From: DATFXF01 sp035258565
GTDB lineage: Bacteria; Acidobacteriota; Terriglobia; Acidiferrales; UBA7541
Direction: 5' to 3'
Length of the DNA: 5,697 bases
Assembly: GCA_035258565.1 (NCBI GenBank)
Contig: DATFXF010000028.1
Coordinates: 1-5,697, forward strand
Shown here: one piece after another, positions 1 through 5,570 of the stretch
Numbering within the stretch: the stretch's first letter is position 1
How the letters are laid out: each line of letters opens with the position of its first letter
Translations under genes and position numbers: made by a program
Notes under the pieces: generated by a model
Told to the model about the DNA's origin: nothing
Seen by the model: the letters and a program-made list of their open reading frames with translations, nothing else
Database searches by the model: none

Positions 1-168
1 ATCGCCTACTGCCGCATTGGCGAGCGCAGCTCGCACACCTGGTTTGTGTTGAGATACCTGCTCGGTTACCCGAAGGTGCGCAACTACGACGGCTCGTGGA
101 CCGAATGGGGCAACCTGGTCGGCGCGCCGATCGAAAAGGAAGCGGCCGCTGAAGCGAAAAGGGCGTGA
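1..168 (+). CDS. Thiosulfate sulfurtransferase (rhodanese family), C-terminal 55 residues, cut by the window edge
   Basis: The open frame from base 1 to a TGA at 166-168 encodes the end of a tandem-domain rhodanese. Such enzymes move the sulfane sulfur of thiosulfate to an acceptor such as cyanide or a thiol through a cysteine persulfide. The active-site loop is visible as CRIGERS, with the catalytic cysteine at the fourth residue of the window. It is followed by SSHTWFVLRYLLGY and the family's usual ending VRNYDGSWTEWGN, then a short alanine- and lysine-rich tail. The upstream inactive rhodanese domain and the start lie outside the window. The gene is on the same strand as the sulfate-assimilation genes that follow, which fits a sulfur-metabolism neighbourhood. 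Whether they share a transcript is unknown, because a leader with its own terminator lies between them. The family call is firm; the physiological substrate is not known. Confidence 0.9.
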   Translation: MAYCRIGERSSHTWFVLRYLLGYPKVRNYDGSWTEWGNLVGAPIEKEAAAEAKRA

Positions 169-341
169 GGGCCTTTCCATTCCCAAAGAAAGTTGAAGGT
201 TAAAAGTCATGACGAAATACGCAGTTGGGATTCTCGGGGCTACTGGGGCAGCCGCAAAGCACCCTGCGGTGGTGCCCGAGGAGAACGAATCAAATCTGGC
301 TTGGAACCGGACACACGCACTCTCGGCAAACGGTACGTAGG
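169..341 (+). other. Intergenic stretch that should hold the promoter of the sulfur operon
   Basis: The 173 bases between the sulfurtransferase stop and the cysteine-rich leader peptide contain no complete recognisable gene apart from the short ORF at 209-340. A TTGAAG at 193-198 could be a -35 box, but the AATACG 17 bases downstream is a poor -10 match. TACGTA at 334-339 sits just before the leader ATG and lacks a convincing -35 partner. I therefore do not call a promoter. No hairpin followed by a T-run was seen after the sulfurtransferase stop. Confidence 0.4.
209..340 (+). pseudogene. Short ORF with a semialdehyde-dehydrogenase-like N-terminus, probable remnant
   Basis: An ATG at 209, preceded by a GAAGG at 195-199 that could be a ribosome binding site, opens a 43-codon frame ending at a TAG at 338-340. 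The first residues, MTKYAVGILGATGA, look like the NADP-binding start (GxxGATG) of aspartate-semialdehyde dehydrogenase or N-acetyl-glutamyl-phosphate reductase. In those proteins the helix should continue VGxxxxxLLxxHP. Here the text goes straight to AAKHPAVV and then loses recognisable similarity, so about ten residues look deleted and the rest is absent. It may be a truncated gene remnant, a small unrelated ORF, or simply part of the untranslated leader before the cysteine-rich peptide. The resemblance rests on about 14 residues only. Confidence 0.35.
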
Positions 342-449
342 ATGAGCCGCAAACGATCAGCAACCCACAATCAGGCTCGAGGGCTCTGTTGTTGTCAGTG
401 CTGTTGTATGTGTCGGATCGAGTGGGTCGCGCGGAGGAAGGCGGTGTAG
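342..449 (+). CDS. Cysteine-rich leader peptide (35 aa) of a putative Cys attenuator
   Basis: The ATG at 342 opens a 35-codon frame ending at a TAG at 447-449. Residues 16-24 read CCCQCCCMC: seven Cys codons (six TGT, one TGC) and one Met codon in nine positions (387-413). An arginine- and lysine-rich N-terminus precedes the run and RIEWVARRKAV follows it. I see no protein function. As a regulatory peptide it makes sense, because ribosomes would stall in the run when charged tRNA-Cys is scarce. It lies just upstream of an intrinsic terminator and sulfate-assimilation genes. GTAGG directly abuts the ATG, too close for a normal ribosome binding site, so translation may be weak or leaderless. 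The same frame stays open back to a TTG at 225, but 342 is its only ATG. Mycobacteria are known to use poly-cysteine upstream ORFs as cysteine-responsive attenuators; homology to those is not implied. Confidence 0.75.
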   Translation: MSRKRSATHNQARGLCCCQCCCMCRIEWVARRKAV

Positions 450-517
450 GCAGCAGTCAAGCAACATCGTTCCCGAAGCGGCCCACGATGCCTACCATCG
501 CGGGCCGTTTCGTTTTT
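360..517 (+). promoter_or_regulatory. Putative cysteine-responsive transcription attenuator (segments 1-4)
   Basis: Four segments resemble a trp-type attenuator. Segment 1 (gcaacccac, 360-368) can pair with segment 2 (gtgggtcgc, 422-430) at eight of nine positions, with one A-C mismatch. Segment 2 can instead pair with segment 3 (gcggcccac, 478-486) at all nine positions, counting one G-T wobble. Segment 3 is also the left arm of the terminator completed by segment 4 (496-507). The Cys codons (387-413) lie between segments 1 and 2. Inferred logic: a ribosome stalled on Cys codons separates 1 from 2, so 2:3 forms, the terminator is disrupted and the operon is read. When cysteine is plentiful the ribosome reaches the stop at 447, 1:2 re-forms behind it, and 3:4 terminates. 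One difference from trp is that segment 1 lies before the regulatory codons rather than over them. Pairings were found by eye, without energy calculation. Confidence 0.65.
479..517 (+). terminator. Intrinsic (rho-independent) terminator ahead of the sulfate-assimilation genes
   Basis: The left arm at 479-490 (cggcccacgatg) and right arm at 496-507 (catcgcgggccg) form a 12-position stem, with eleven Watson-Crick pairs and one A-C mismatch at 485/501, closing a 5-base loop (cctac). The stem can extend by three pairs from 476-478 into 508-510. It is followed by a T-rich tail, TTTCGTTTTT (508-517). It sits 50 bases before the start codon of the next gene and after no complete structural gene, so it is better read as the switchable hairpin of the leader than as the end of an operon. 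Confidence 0.8.
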
Positions 518-552
518 GGGGCTCCCATGTAGCGAATGCAGTACAGGACATC

Positions 553-558
553 AAGGAG
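553..558 (+). promoter_or_regulatory. Ribosome binding site of the sat/cysH chimera
   Basis: AAGGAG at 553-558 lies nine bases before the ATG at 568. It fixes that ATG as the start and shows that the ATP-sulfurylase-like N-terminus is genuinely the beginning of the translated frame. It lies downstream of the terminator stem and is not part of it, so control by the leader would be on transcription rather than by hiding this site. Confidence 0.7.
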
Positions 559-567
559 AGCGCGAGG

Positions 568-1152
568 ATGAGCGTCGAATCACAATCAATTGCTCCCCAT
601 GGCGGAATGCTCGTCAACCGTACGGTTTCGCCGAATGCAAGAGTGGAAATCCGGGCACGAGCTGCGCACTTGCCCGGGCTCGAACTGACTTCACGTGGCG
701 CCAGCGATCTGCTCCTGCCCGCTACGGGCGCTTTCAGCCCTCTCGAAGGCTTCATGAACTTCGATACTGCTCCAGTACTCTGGAGCCGCAAGCCCGACCT
801 GTATTGCGAACTCAGAAAGGTCCTGCCTCTCGAGAAGAAACTTGCCGAGCTGAGTGCCTGGATCACGGGCATCCGCCGTGAACAAGCGCCCACGCGTGCA
901 AACGCGCGGAAGCTCGAGTGGCACACAAAGTTTGGTCTAGTGAAACTCAACCCTCTCGCCGACTGGAGTTCGGTCGAGGTCTGGGAGTATATCCGCGCCA
1001 ACCGGGTTTCCTACAACCCGCTGCACGATCAGAACTACCCCAGCATCGGCTGCACGCACTGCACACGGCCCGTGCTACCCGGCGAGGATCCCCGCGCGGG
1101 ACGCTGGGCGGGGTTCAGCAAGACCGAGTGCGGCTTGCACGGAAAGGGGTGA
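568..1152 (+). CDS. cysH: Chimeric ORF: ATP sulfurylase N-terminus fused to APS/PAPS reductase C-terminus
   Basis: This is a single open frame of 194 codons. Residues 1-63 match the start of sulfate adenylyltransferase (Sat), including HGGMLVNR, the SDL motif and GAFSPLEGFM. From about residue 72 it is the C-terminal half of thioredoxin-dependent APS/PAPS reductase (CysH): AWITGIRREQAPTRAN (97-112), FGLVKLNPLADWS, YNPLHDQNYPSIGC, the cluster cysteines C162 and C165, and the terminal catalytic motif ECGLH with C188. Missing are Sat's nucleotide-binding and catalytic motifs and CysH's N-terminal nucleotide-binding region. The family's CC pair before xxRK is Tyr79-Cys80, so one cysteine of the cluster motif is lost. 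Neither reaction should be possible. The simplest origin is a deletion between sat and a downstream cysH, with the join at about 754-783. The stop lies three bases before the next ATG, so the ORF could still carry translation to the siroheme genes. Mis-assembly is the main alternative. Confidence 0.8.
   Translation: MSVESQSIAPHGGMLVNRTVSPNARVEIRARAAHLPGLELTSRGASDLLLPATGAFSPLEGFMNFDTAPVLWSRKPDLYCELRKVLPLEKKLAELSAWITGIRREQAPTRANARKLEWHTKFGLVKLNPLADWSSVEVWEYIRANRVSYNPLHDQNYPSIGCTHCTRPVLPGEDPRAGRWAGFSKTECGLHGKG
769..786 (+). repeat. Perfect inverted repeat at the sat/cysH junction
   Basis: Arms gctccag (769-775) and ctggagc (780-786) are perfect 7-base reverse complements around a 4-base tact spacer. 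They lie exactly where the sequence changes from ATP-sulfurylase-like to reductase-like. Short palindromes are known deletion hot spots, so the repeat may relate to how the fusion arose, but a chance palindrome is also possible. Confidence 0.5.
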
Positions 1153-1155
1153 TCC

Positions 1156-1731
1156 ATGGCTCTGTTTCCTATGTTCGTCAAATTGGAAGGCCGACCATGC
1201 TTGGTCGTTGGTGCGGGGCGTGTGGCGGAAGCGAAGATCCGCAGTCTGTTGGCGACCGGGGCTGCTGTTCGCGTCGTCGGTCGAAGCCCTACTTCTGCGG
1301 TCAAGGGATGGGCGCGCACAGGAAGGATCTCGTGGGCCCCGCGTGAGTTCGATCCTGGCGACTTAGACGGCGTTGTTGTGGTGGTATCCGCCACCTCACC
1401 CGAAGTGAATGAGCGGGTTTGCCGGGAAGCCCGCCGGCGCGGTGTGCTCGCGAATGTCGTAGATGAGCCCTTGCACTGCGATTTCTACTATCCGGCGGTG
1501 GTTCGTCGCGGCGACCTGCAGATCGCGATCTCGACTGGCGGAAACAGCCCCGCGCTCGCGCAGCGGCTGAGGAAGGAACTCGAGAAGCGGTTCGGACCCG
1601 AATATGAATCGTGGGTGCGAGAGCTCGGCAAGGAGAGAAAAAAGCTGCTCGAACAAGCCATGGACCCCCGGCACCGCCGTCGGCTTCTGCACCGCATGGC
1701 CAGTCAGGAGCCAGAAAGGCCAAGACGATGA
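1156..1731 (+). CDS. sirC: Precorrin-2 dehydrogenase / sirohydrochlorin ferrochelatase (siroheme synthase N-terminal type)
   Basis: This 191-residue protein matches the CysG N-terminal / Met8p family. These NAD-dependent enzymes oxidise precorrin-2 to sirohydrochlorin and, in bifunctional members, insert iron to give siroheme. Visible signatures are the N-terminal MFVKLEGRPCLVVGAGRVA with Rossmann motif GAGRVA (19-24), SATSPEVNERV (78-88), and NVVDEPLHCDFYYPAVVRRG (100-119), whose Asp103 matches the catalytic aspartate of the family. STGGNSPALAQRLRKELE follows at 126-143. The C-terminus is a charged helix rich in Arg and Lys. The length is normal for a stand-alone form. AAAGGGG at 1143-1149 places its binding site inside the end of the preceding ORF, and its stop overlaps the next start as ATGA (1728-1731), so the two siroheme genes are translationally coupled. 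The product serves sulfite reductase, which fits the sulfate-assimilation context. Whether this member also chelates iron cannot be read from sequence. Confidence 0.93.
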   Translation: MALFPMFVKLEGRPCLVVGAGRVAEAKIRSLLATGAAVRVVGRSPTSAVKGWARTGRISWAPREFDPGDLDGVVVVVSATSPEVNERVCREARRRGVLANVVDEPLHCDFYYPAVVRRGDLQIAISTGGNSPALAQRLRKELEKRFGPEYESWVRELGKERKKLLEQAMDPRHRRRLLHRMASQEPERPRR

Positions 1732-2480
1732 GCGGCAAAGTCTATCTGCTGGGAGCTGGACCGGGCGACCGTGAGTTGCTGACTTTGAAGGCACTGCGTG
1801 CTCTCCAAGAGGCCAATGTTGTCCTGCACGACGACTTGGTCACAGCGGAGATTCTGGCGCTCGCGGCTTCGACCGCACAGGTGTACAACGTCGGGAAGCG
1901 CTGCGGACGAAAGAAAATCACGCAGGAGGAGATCAATGCTCAAATGGTAGCTTACGCGAACGATGGACTAACTGTCGTTCGGCTGAAGGGAGGCGACCCA
2001 CTCATTTTCAGCCGCGCGGCAGAAGAAATGCACGCCCTGCGGGCGGCCGGGATCCCATTTGAGGTAGTTCCCGGCGTGACCGCAGCTTCAGCCGCTGCAG
2101 CGGCGGCGCGCATCCCGCTGACCGACCGGCGGCTGGCATCACGGCTTGCCTTTCTAAGCGCTCACCACTGCGCTGGCAAGGCTCCTTTCGATTGGCTAGC
2201 GGCTCTCGCACCTGATACGACCATCGTGCTGTACATGCCAGGGAATGGCCTCCCCGAGCTTGCGGGCGAGCTCACTCGCGCGGGTTTGCACCTCGAAACC
2301 CCTTGCCTGATTATTTCACGGGCATCTGCACCTGACGAGCAGATCCATCGGACGATTCTCCGAGAGTTATCTCAGGCTCCGCGATTGCCCCCTCCGGCAA
2401 TTCTCATCATCGGGGCGGTCGCTCGGACGGGAAGCTCAGCGGAATTACTCGAGGCCACCGGGGCGCGGTTAGAAAGCTAG
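1728..2480 (+). CDS. cobA: Uroporphyrinogen-III C-methyltransferase (SUMT)
   Basis: This 250-residue enzyme transfers two methyl groups from S-adenosylmethionine to uroporphyrinogen III to make precorrin-2, the substrate of the preceding gene's product. Family motifs in order: VYLLGAGPGDRELLTLKALR at the N-terminus, D35-D36 in VVLHDDLV, VGKRCGRKKITQEEIN (55-70), RLKGGDPLIF (85-94), VPGVTAASAAAA (114-125), IPLTDRR (129-135), LYMPGNGLPELAGEL (168-182) and CLIISRAS. After the GGDP motif the usual FGRGGEE is SRAAEE here, a modest departure that I would not read as loss of function. The frame is open back to 1611, but the ATG at 1728 is the start: it aligns with the family N-terminus, has AGAAAGG at 1713-1719, and overlaps the upstream stop. 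It is the last gene on this strand, ending 13 bases from the convergent ilvD stop with no visible terminator between them. Confidence 0.95.
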   Translation: MSGKVYLLGAGPGDRELLTLKALRALQEANVVLHDDLVTAEILALAASTAQVYNVGKRCGRKKITQEEINAQMVAYANDGLTVVRLKGGDPLIFSRAAEEMHALRAAGIPFEVVPGVTAASAAAAAARIPLTDRRLASRLAFLSAHHCAGKAPFDWLAALAPDTTIVLYMPGNGLPELAGELTRAGLHLETPCLIISRASAPDEQIHRTILRELSQAPRLPPPAILIIGAVARTGSSAELLEATGARLES

Positions 2481-2493
2481 GAAACTCGACTGT

Positions 2494-4182
2494 TCATTTG
2501 CTGTGATTTGCGCGAAGGATGGCTCCCTCAGATGCAGATCCCACCATTGCCGCGTACTTGGCAAAGACTCCGCTCTTGTAACGCGGTTCGGGAGATCTCC
2601 ATTTTGCCAGTCGTCTTTTTATCTCGCCTTCTTGCAACTGAACCGCAACGCTCCTGGATTGAAGATCAAAGACGATTCGATCCCCTTGCTCTACCGCCGC
2701 GATGGGCCCTCCACAGGCTGCCTCGGGAGCCACATGCCCGGCCATCAACCCTCGCGTCGCTCCGCTGAAGCGACCATCGGTCAGCAAGGCCACCTCTTCA
2801 CCCAGGCCTTCACCCACAAGCGCGGCAGTAACCCCCAACATCTCTCTCATCCCGGGACCTCCCTTTGGCCCTTCGTACCTGATCACGACCACGTCACCCT
2901 TCCTGATCCTTCCCTCGAGAACAGCCGCCATTGCATCTTCTTCTCGGTCAAATACCTGCGCCGGCCCTTCGTGATAGGGCCTTTCGTGCCCGGTTGTCTT
3001 CAGCACACAGCCCTCAGGGGCGACGTTGCCTTTCAGCACGACCAACCCTCCGGTACGCTGGATCGGATTTCGAAGTGGACGCACGACTTCCTGCCCTCCC
3101 CTCTCCACTGCACCCTGGGCCTCCTCGCCGAGTGTCTTGCCACTGGTGGTGATTTGACTTCCGTCAATGAGTTCGGCTTCGAGAAGCCTTTTTGCCACAA
3201 GCGGACCTCCTCCTGCCTCATAGAGGTCCACGGCAGTGAACCTGCCCGCCGGCTTCAAATCTGCTAGAAGGGGTGTACGCGCGCTGATCAGATCGAAGTC
3301 CTCTAGCCTTAGATCCACCCCTGCTTCCCTGGCCATCGCTAGCAGGTGTAGGACTGCATTTGTCGAGCCTCCCGTGGCCGCCACACTTGCGACGGCATTC
3401 TCAAACGCTCTTCGGCTCAAGATATTCCCCGGTCGGATCCCATTCCTCAATAAGTCCATCACCAACTGCCCGCACTGGGAACCCGCCTCTTCCTTGCTGG
3501 GGTGTGTTGCAGGTATGCTGGCTGTCCCCATCGGCGATAGCCCAAGAAACTCGAGCGCCAAGGCCATCGTGTTGGCGGTGTACTGGCCGCCACAGGCTCC
3601 CACCCCTGGGCAGGCAACATTCTCGAGCTCGACCAGCTCCTCGTCTGTTATCTTGCCGGCTGCTTTTCCACCGATGGCTTCAAATACATCCAGGATGGTG
3701 ACATCCCGATCCCGAAAGCGGCCGGGCCGGATCGACCCCCCGTAAAGCACAAGACTGGGCACATCCAGACGGATCAGCCCCAGCGCGGCGCCGGGAATGG
3801 TCTTATCGCAGCCAACTAGAGCCACGATGGCATCGAACAGATAGCCGCGCCCGACCAGTTCAATGGAATCGGCAATAATCTCGCGGCTCACCAGCGAGGC
3901 CTTCATTCCCTCCGTGCCCATGGTTTCCCCGTCACTGATGGCAATGGTGTTGAACTCCATCGGAGTGCCGCCAGCAGAGCGCACGCCGGCCTTGACCCTT
4001 TCCGCCAGATGGCGCAAGTGATAGTTGCACGGCATCGTCTCAATCCACGTGTTCGCGATGCCGATGATTGGCCGGGCTAAATCTTCGTCCGTGAAACCGA
4101 CAGCCTTGAAATAGGATCGAGCCGGTGCTCTGCGAGGGCCATCGGTCATAACGTGGCTACGGTGCTTCCCAGGGTGAGCCAT
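2494..4182 (-). CDS. ilvD: Dihydroxy-acid dehydratase
   Basis: This intact 562-residue enzyme dehydrates 2,3-dihydroxy-isovalerate and 2,3-dihydroxy-3-methylvalerate to the 2-keto acids that become valine and isoleucine. The three iron-sulfur ligands are present: Cys52 in MPCNYHL, Cys125 in VGCDKTIPG with the following Lys127 of the metal site, and Cys191/Cys197 in CPGVGACGGQYTANTM. FNTIAISDGETMGTEGMKAS precedes them, and the C-terminal domain carries LLTDGRFSGATRGLMAGHVAPEA with the active-site Ser region. The length is that of the family. An ATG 12 bases further upstream (4194) lacks a binding site. The ATG at 4182 has GGGAGG four bases before it, keeps the conserved RSHVMTDGPRRAP segment, and is preferred. 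It lies just after the end of the broken threonine dehydratase, so the two were evidently one operon for isoleucine synthesis. No internal damage was seen, unlike its neighbours. Confidence 0.97.
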   Translation of the reverse strand: MAHPGKHRSHVMTDGPRRAPARSYFKAVGFTDEDLARPIIGIANTWIETMPCNYHLRHLAERVKAGVRSAGGTPMEFNTIAISDGETMGTEGMKASLVSREIIADSIELVGRGYLFDAIVALVGCDKTIPGAALGLIRLDVPSLVLYGGSIRPGRFRDRDVTILDVFEAIGGKAAGKITDEELVELENVACPGVGACGGQYTANTMALALEFLGLSPMGTASIPATHPSKEEAGSQCGQLVMDLLRNGIRPGNILSRRAFENAVASVAATGGSTNAVLHLLAMAREAGVDLRLEDFDLISARTPLLADLKPAGRFTAVDLYEAGGGPLVAKRLLEAELIDGSQITTSGKTLGEEAQGAVERGGQEVVRPLRNPIQRTGGLVVLKGNVAPEGCVLKTTGHERPYHEGPAQVFDREEDAMAAVLEGRIRKGDVVVIRYEGPKGGPGMREMLGVTAALVGEGLGEEVALLTDGRFSGATRGLMAGHVAPEAACGGPIAAVEQGDRIVFDLQSRSVAVQLQEGEIKRRLAKWRSPEPRYKSGVFAKYAAMVGSASEGAILRANHSK

Positions 4183-4194
4183 GATGCCTCCCAT

Positions 4195-5225
4195 TCACAG
4201 CGAACTTTGCTCGCTCGTAGCTTCGAATACGCAGCGATCCTCGCTCTGACTGCTCCGACAAAGATGCTCGTAATGCTGCCACAAGTCATCGAGAGCCATA
4301 TTGCCACCACAGAGGATGGAGCACTACATGATGATCCATCGAGAAGTGTGTGCGGAGCCGTTCCGCGGCCGCCAGCGTATATGAGGCCGCAGGTTCGGTC
4401 AGCACTTTCACTCGTTCGAGTAGGAACTTGAGCGCCCGAACCGCCTCGCTATCGGATACCACGGTTAGCCCCTCGAGGTACTTTTGGCCCATGCGGAGTG
4501 TCTTGTCGGAGACGGCCGGCCGAGCGTTCGAGCAATGGAGGTGATTGCGGGCAGTTCAACCACGTGTCCGGCGGCCAAGGCGTGCGCCATACTGTCCGCC
4601 CCCTTGGTCTCGACGCCCCAGATGCGCACATCCGGCTCGAGCGCCTTGATTGCGGTGAGGACCCCAGCCGCCAGGCCGCCCCCACCGATGCTGACGATCA
4701 CATTGCTTGCGGCGCATCTTCGAGGATCTCGAGGCCAATGGTACCCTGACCCGCAATCACCATGGAATCCTCGAACGGGTGAACAAATACCCAGCCTTTT
4801 TCTTCGTAGGCATGGACTTTGTCGAAGGCCTCAGCCATCCTACGCGTAAGCACAACCTCAGCACCATACTCTCGAGTGGCGTCAACATAATTACGCGGAG
4901 TGATTTCCGGCATCAAGACCAGTGCTTTGGTCCCAAGGGTGCCTGCGGCATAAGCGACCGCCTGAGCGTGGTTGCCGCCGCTGACTGCCACCACGCCTCG
5001 GTGTCGCTCTTCTTGGCTGAGGCAAAGTATTTTGTTGAACGCACCTCGAACTTTGAATGCTCCGGTTCTCTGAGACACTTCCAACTTGAGGTAGAGATTG
5101 GAACCGAACCGGTGGCTCAGCGTGCTGTTTCGGACCAGCGGGGTGCGCCTAACAAAGGGAAAGATCCGTTGTTGCGCACGCCGAATATCGGCAAGAGTCA
5201 CGCCATTGAAATCTGCCCGACCCAC
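4195..5225 (-). pseudogene. ilvA: Threonine dehydratase (short, no ACT domain), interrupted by three apparent frameshifts
   Basis: A PLP-dependent threonine ammonia-lyase makes 2-oxobutyrate, the first step to isoleucine. Similarity runs end to end but over four frame segments. The first (5225 to about 4710) has VTLADIRRAQQRI, RRTPLV, the PLP lysine in RTGAFKVRGAFNK, SGGNHAQAVAYAA and IAGQGTIGLEILED. The second (about 4707-4520) has NVIVSIGGGGLAAGVLTAIK, the phosphate-binding glycine loop, and IWGVE. The third (about 4513-4320) has VSDKTLRMGQKYLEGL, VVSDSEAVRALKFLLER and LTEPAASYTLAAAERL. The fourth (about 4314-4195) has LCGGNMALDDLWQHYEHL and ends at a TGA directly before ilvD. The implied errors are one base missing, one missing, and one extra. 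Joined, it would be about 343 residues, like biodegradative or short biosynthetic forms without regulatory ACT domains. The start is a GTG at 5225 with GGGAAG upstream. None of the shifts is in a long homopolymer. It is either a recent pseudogene or sequencing error. Confidence 0.85.
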
Positions 5226-5243
5226 AAATGTCTGCTTCCCGCA

Positions 5244-5570
5244 TTAGAGTTTGACCCCTTCGCCCGATGCGTTCGAAGCCAAGCCTACCGATTTCCTCCC
5301 GGAGGGCAACCGGGGAGCACCATCGCCTTTACCCGCTCTGTCTCTCAGGTCGAGCATACGGGTTGCGTAGTCGTAGAGCACTCGGCCCGCTCGCGTGAGC
5401 CGATAATCCCGGCGGTCGGAGCGGTCCAGCAGGGAGGCTCGGACTTCCTGCTCCAGCTTGCGGAGCGCCATACTGACCGCCGGCTGGGTTCGATGGACCC
5501 GCGCGGCAGCCTTGCGTACCGTGCCTTCTTCGGCCACGGCCACGAACATCTCGAGCTGCATGAGCTCCAT
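5244..5570 (-). pseudogene. LysR-type regulator reduced to its DNA-binding domain
   Basis: These 108 codons encode the LysR-type winged helix-turn-helix: MELMQLEMFVAVAEEGTVRK, AAARVHRTQPAVSMALRKLE (HTH, about 18-40), then LDRSDRRDYRLTRAGRVLYDYATRML and the start of the linker helix. Similarity to the usual linker and first effector-domain strand (GRKSVGLASNAS, 91-102) fades at the C-terminus, and TAA follows at residue 109. Full family members are about 300 residues, so the effector-binding domain is gone. The ATG at 5570 is chosen because GGGAGAG lies eight bases upstream; the GTG three codons earlier has no such site. The frame is the same as that of threonine dehydratase, which starts 18 bases after this stop, so a deletion may have joined the two loci. 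It could still bind DNA as a dimer through the linker helix, perhaps as a regulator without an inducer. Whether it is functional is unknown. Confidence 0.75.

Noticed and set aside
225..449. Longer 74-residue version of the cysteine-rich ORF starting at a TTG
   Set aside because: The TTG lies inside the overlapping short ORF and has no binding site. The ATG at 342 gives a compact leader peptide.
342..517. SAM, cobalamin or T-box riboswitch in the leader
   Set aside because: I could not find the conserved cores of these (for example a T-box TGG-containing bulge or a cobalamin-type core). The poly-Cys reading frame and competing pairings explain the region better.
492..1001. Minus-strand open frame opposite the sat/cysH chimera
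   Set aside because: It has no family features, and the opposite strand holds clear ATP sulfurylase and reductase motifs.
568..1152. A working bifunctional ATP sulfurylase/APS reductase
   Set aside because: At 194 residues it lacks the catalytic parts of Sat and the nucleotide-binding half of CysH, so a natural two-activity enzyme is not supported.
2465..2510. Bidirectional terminator between the convergent genes cobA and ilvD
   Set aside because: The 13-base gap and its flanks show no GC-rich hairpin followed by a T-run on either strand.
2503..3745. Several long plus-strand open frames opposite ilvD
   Set aside because: They lie antisense to a full-length conserved dihydroxy-acid dehydratase, have no binding sites or recognisable motifs, and are typical of GC-rich antisense frames.
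4192..4194. Alternative ilvD start four codons upstream
   Set aside because: It has no ribosome binding site; the GGGAGG inside those codons is placed correctly for the ATG at 4182.
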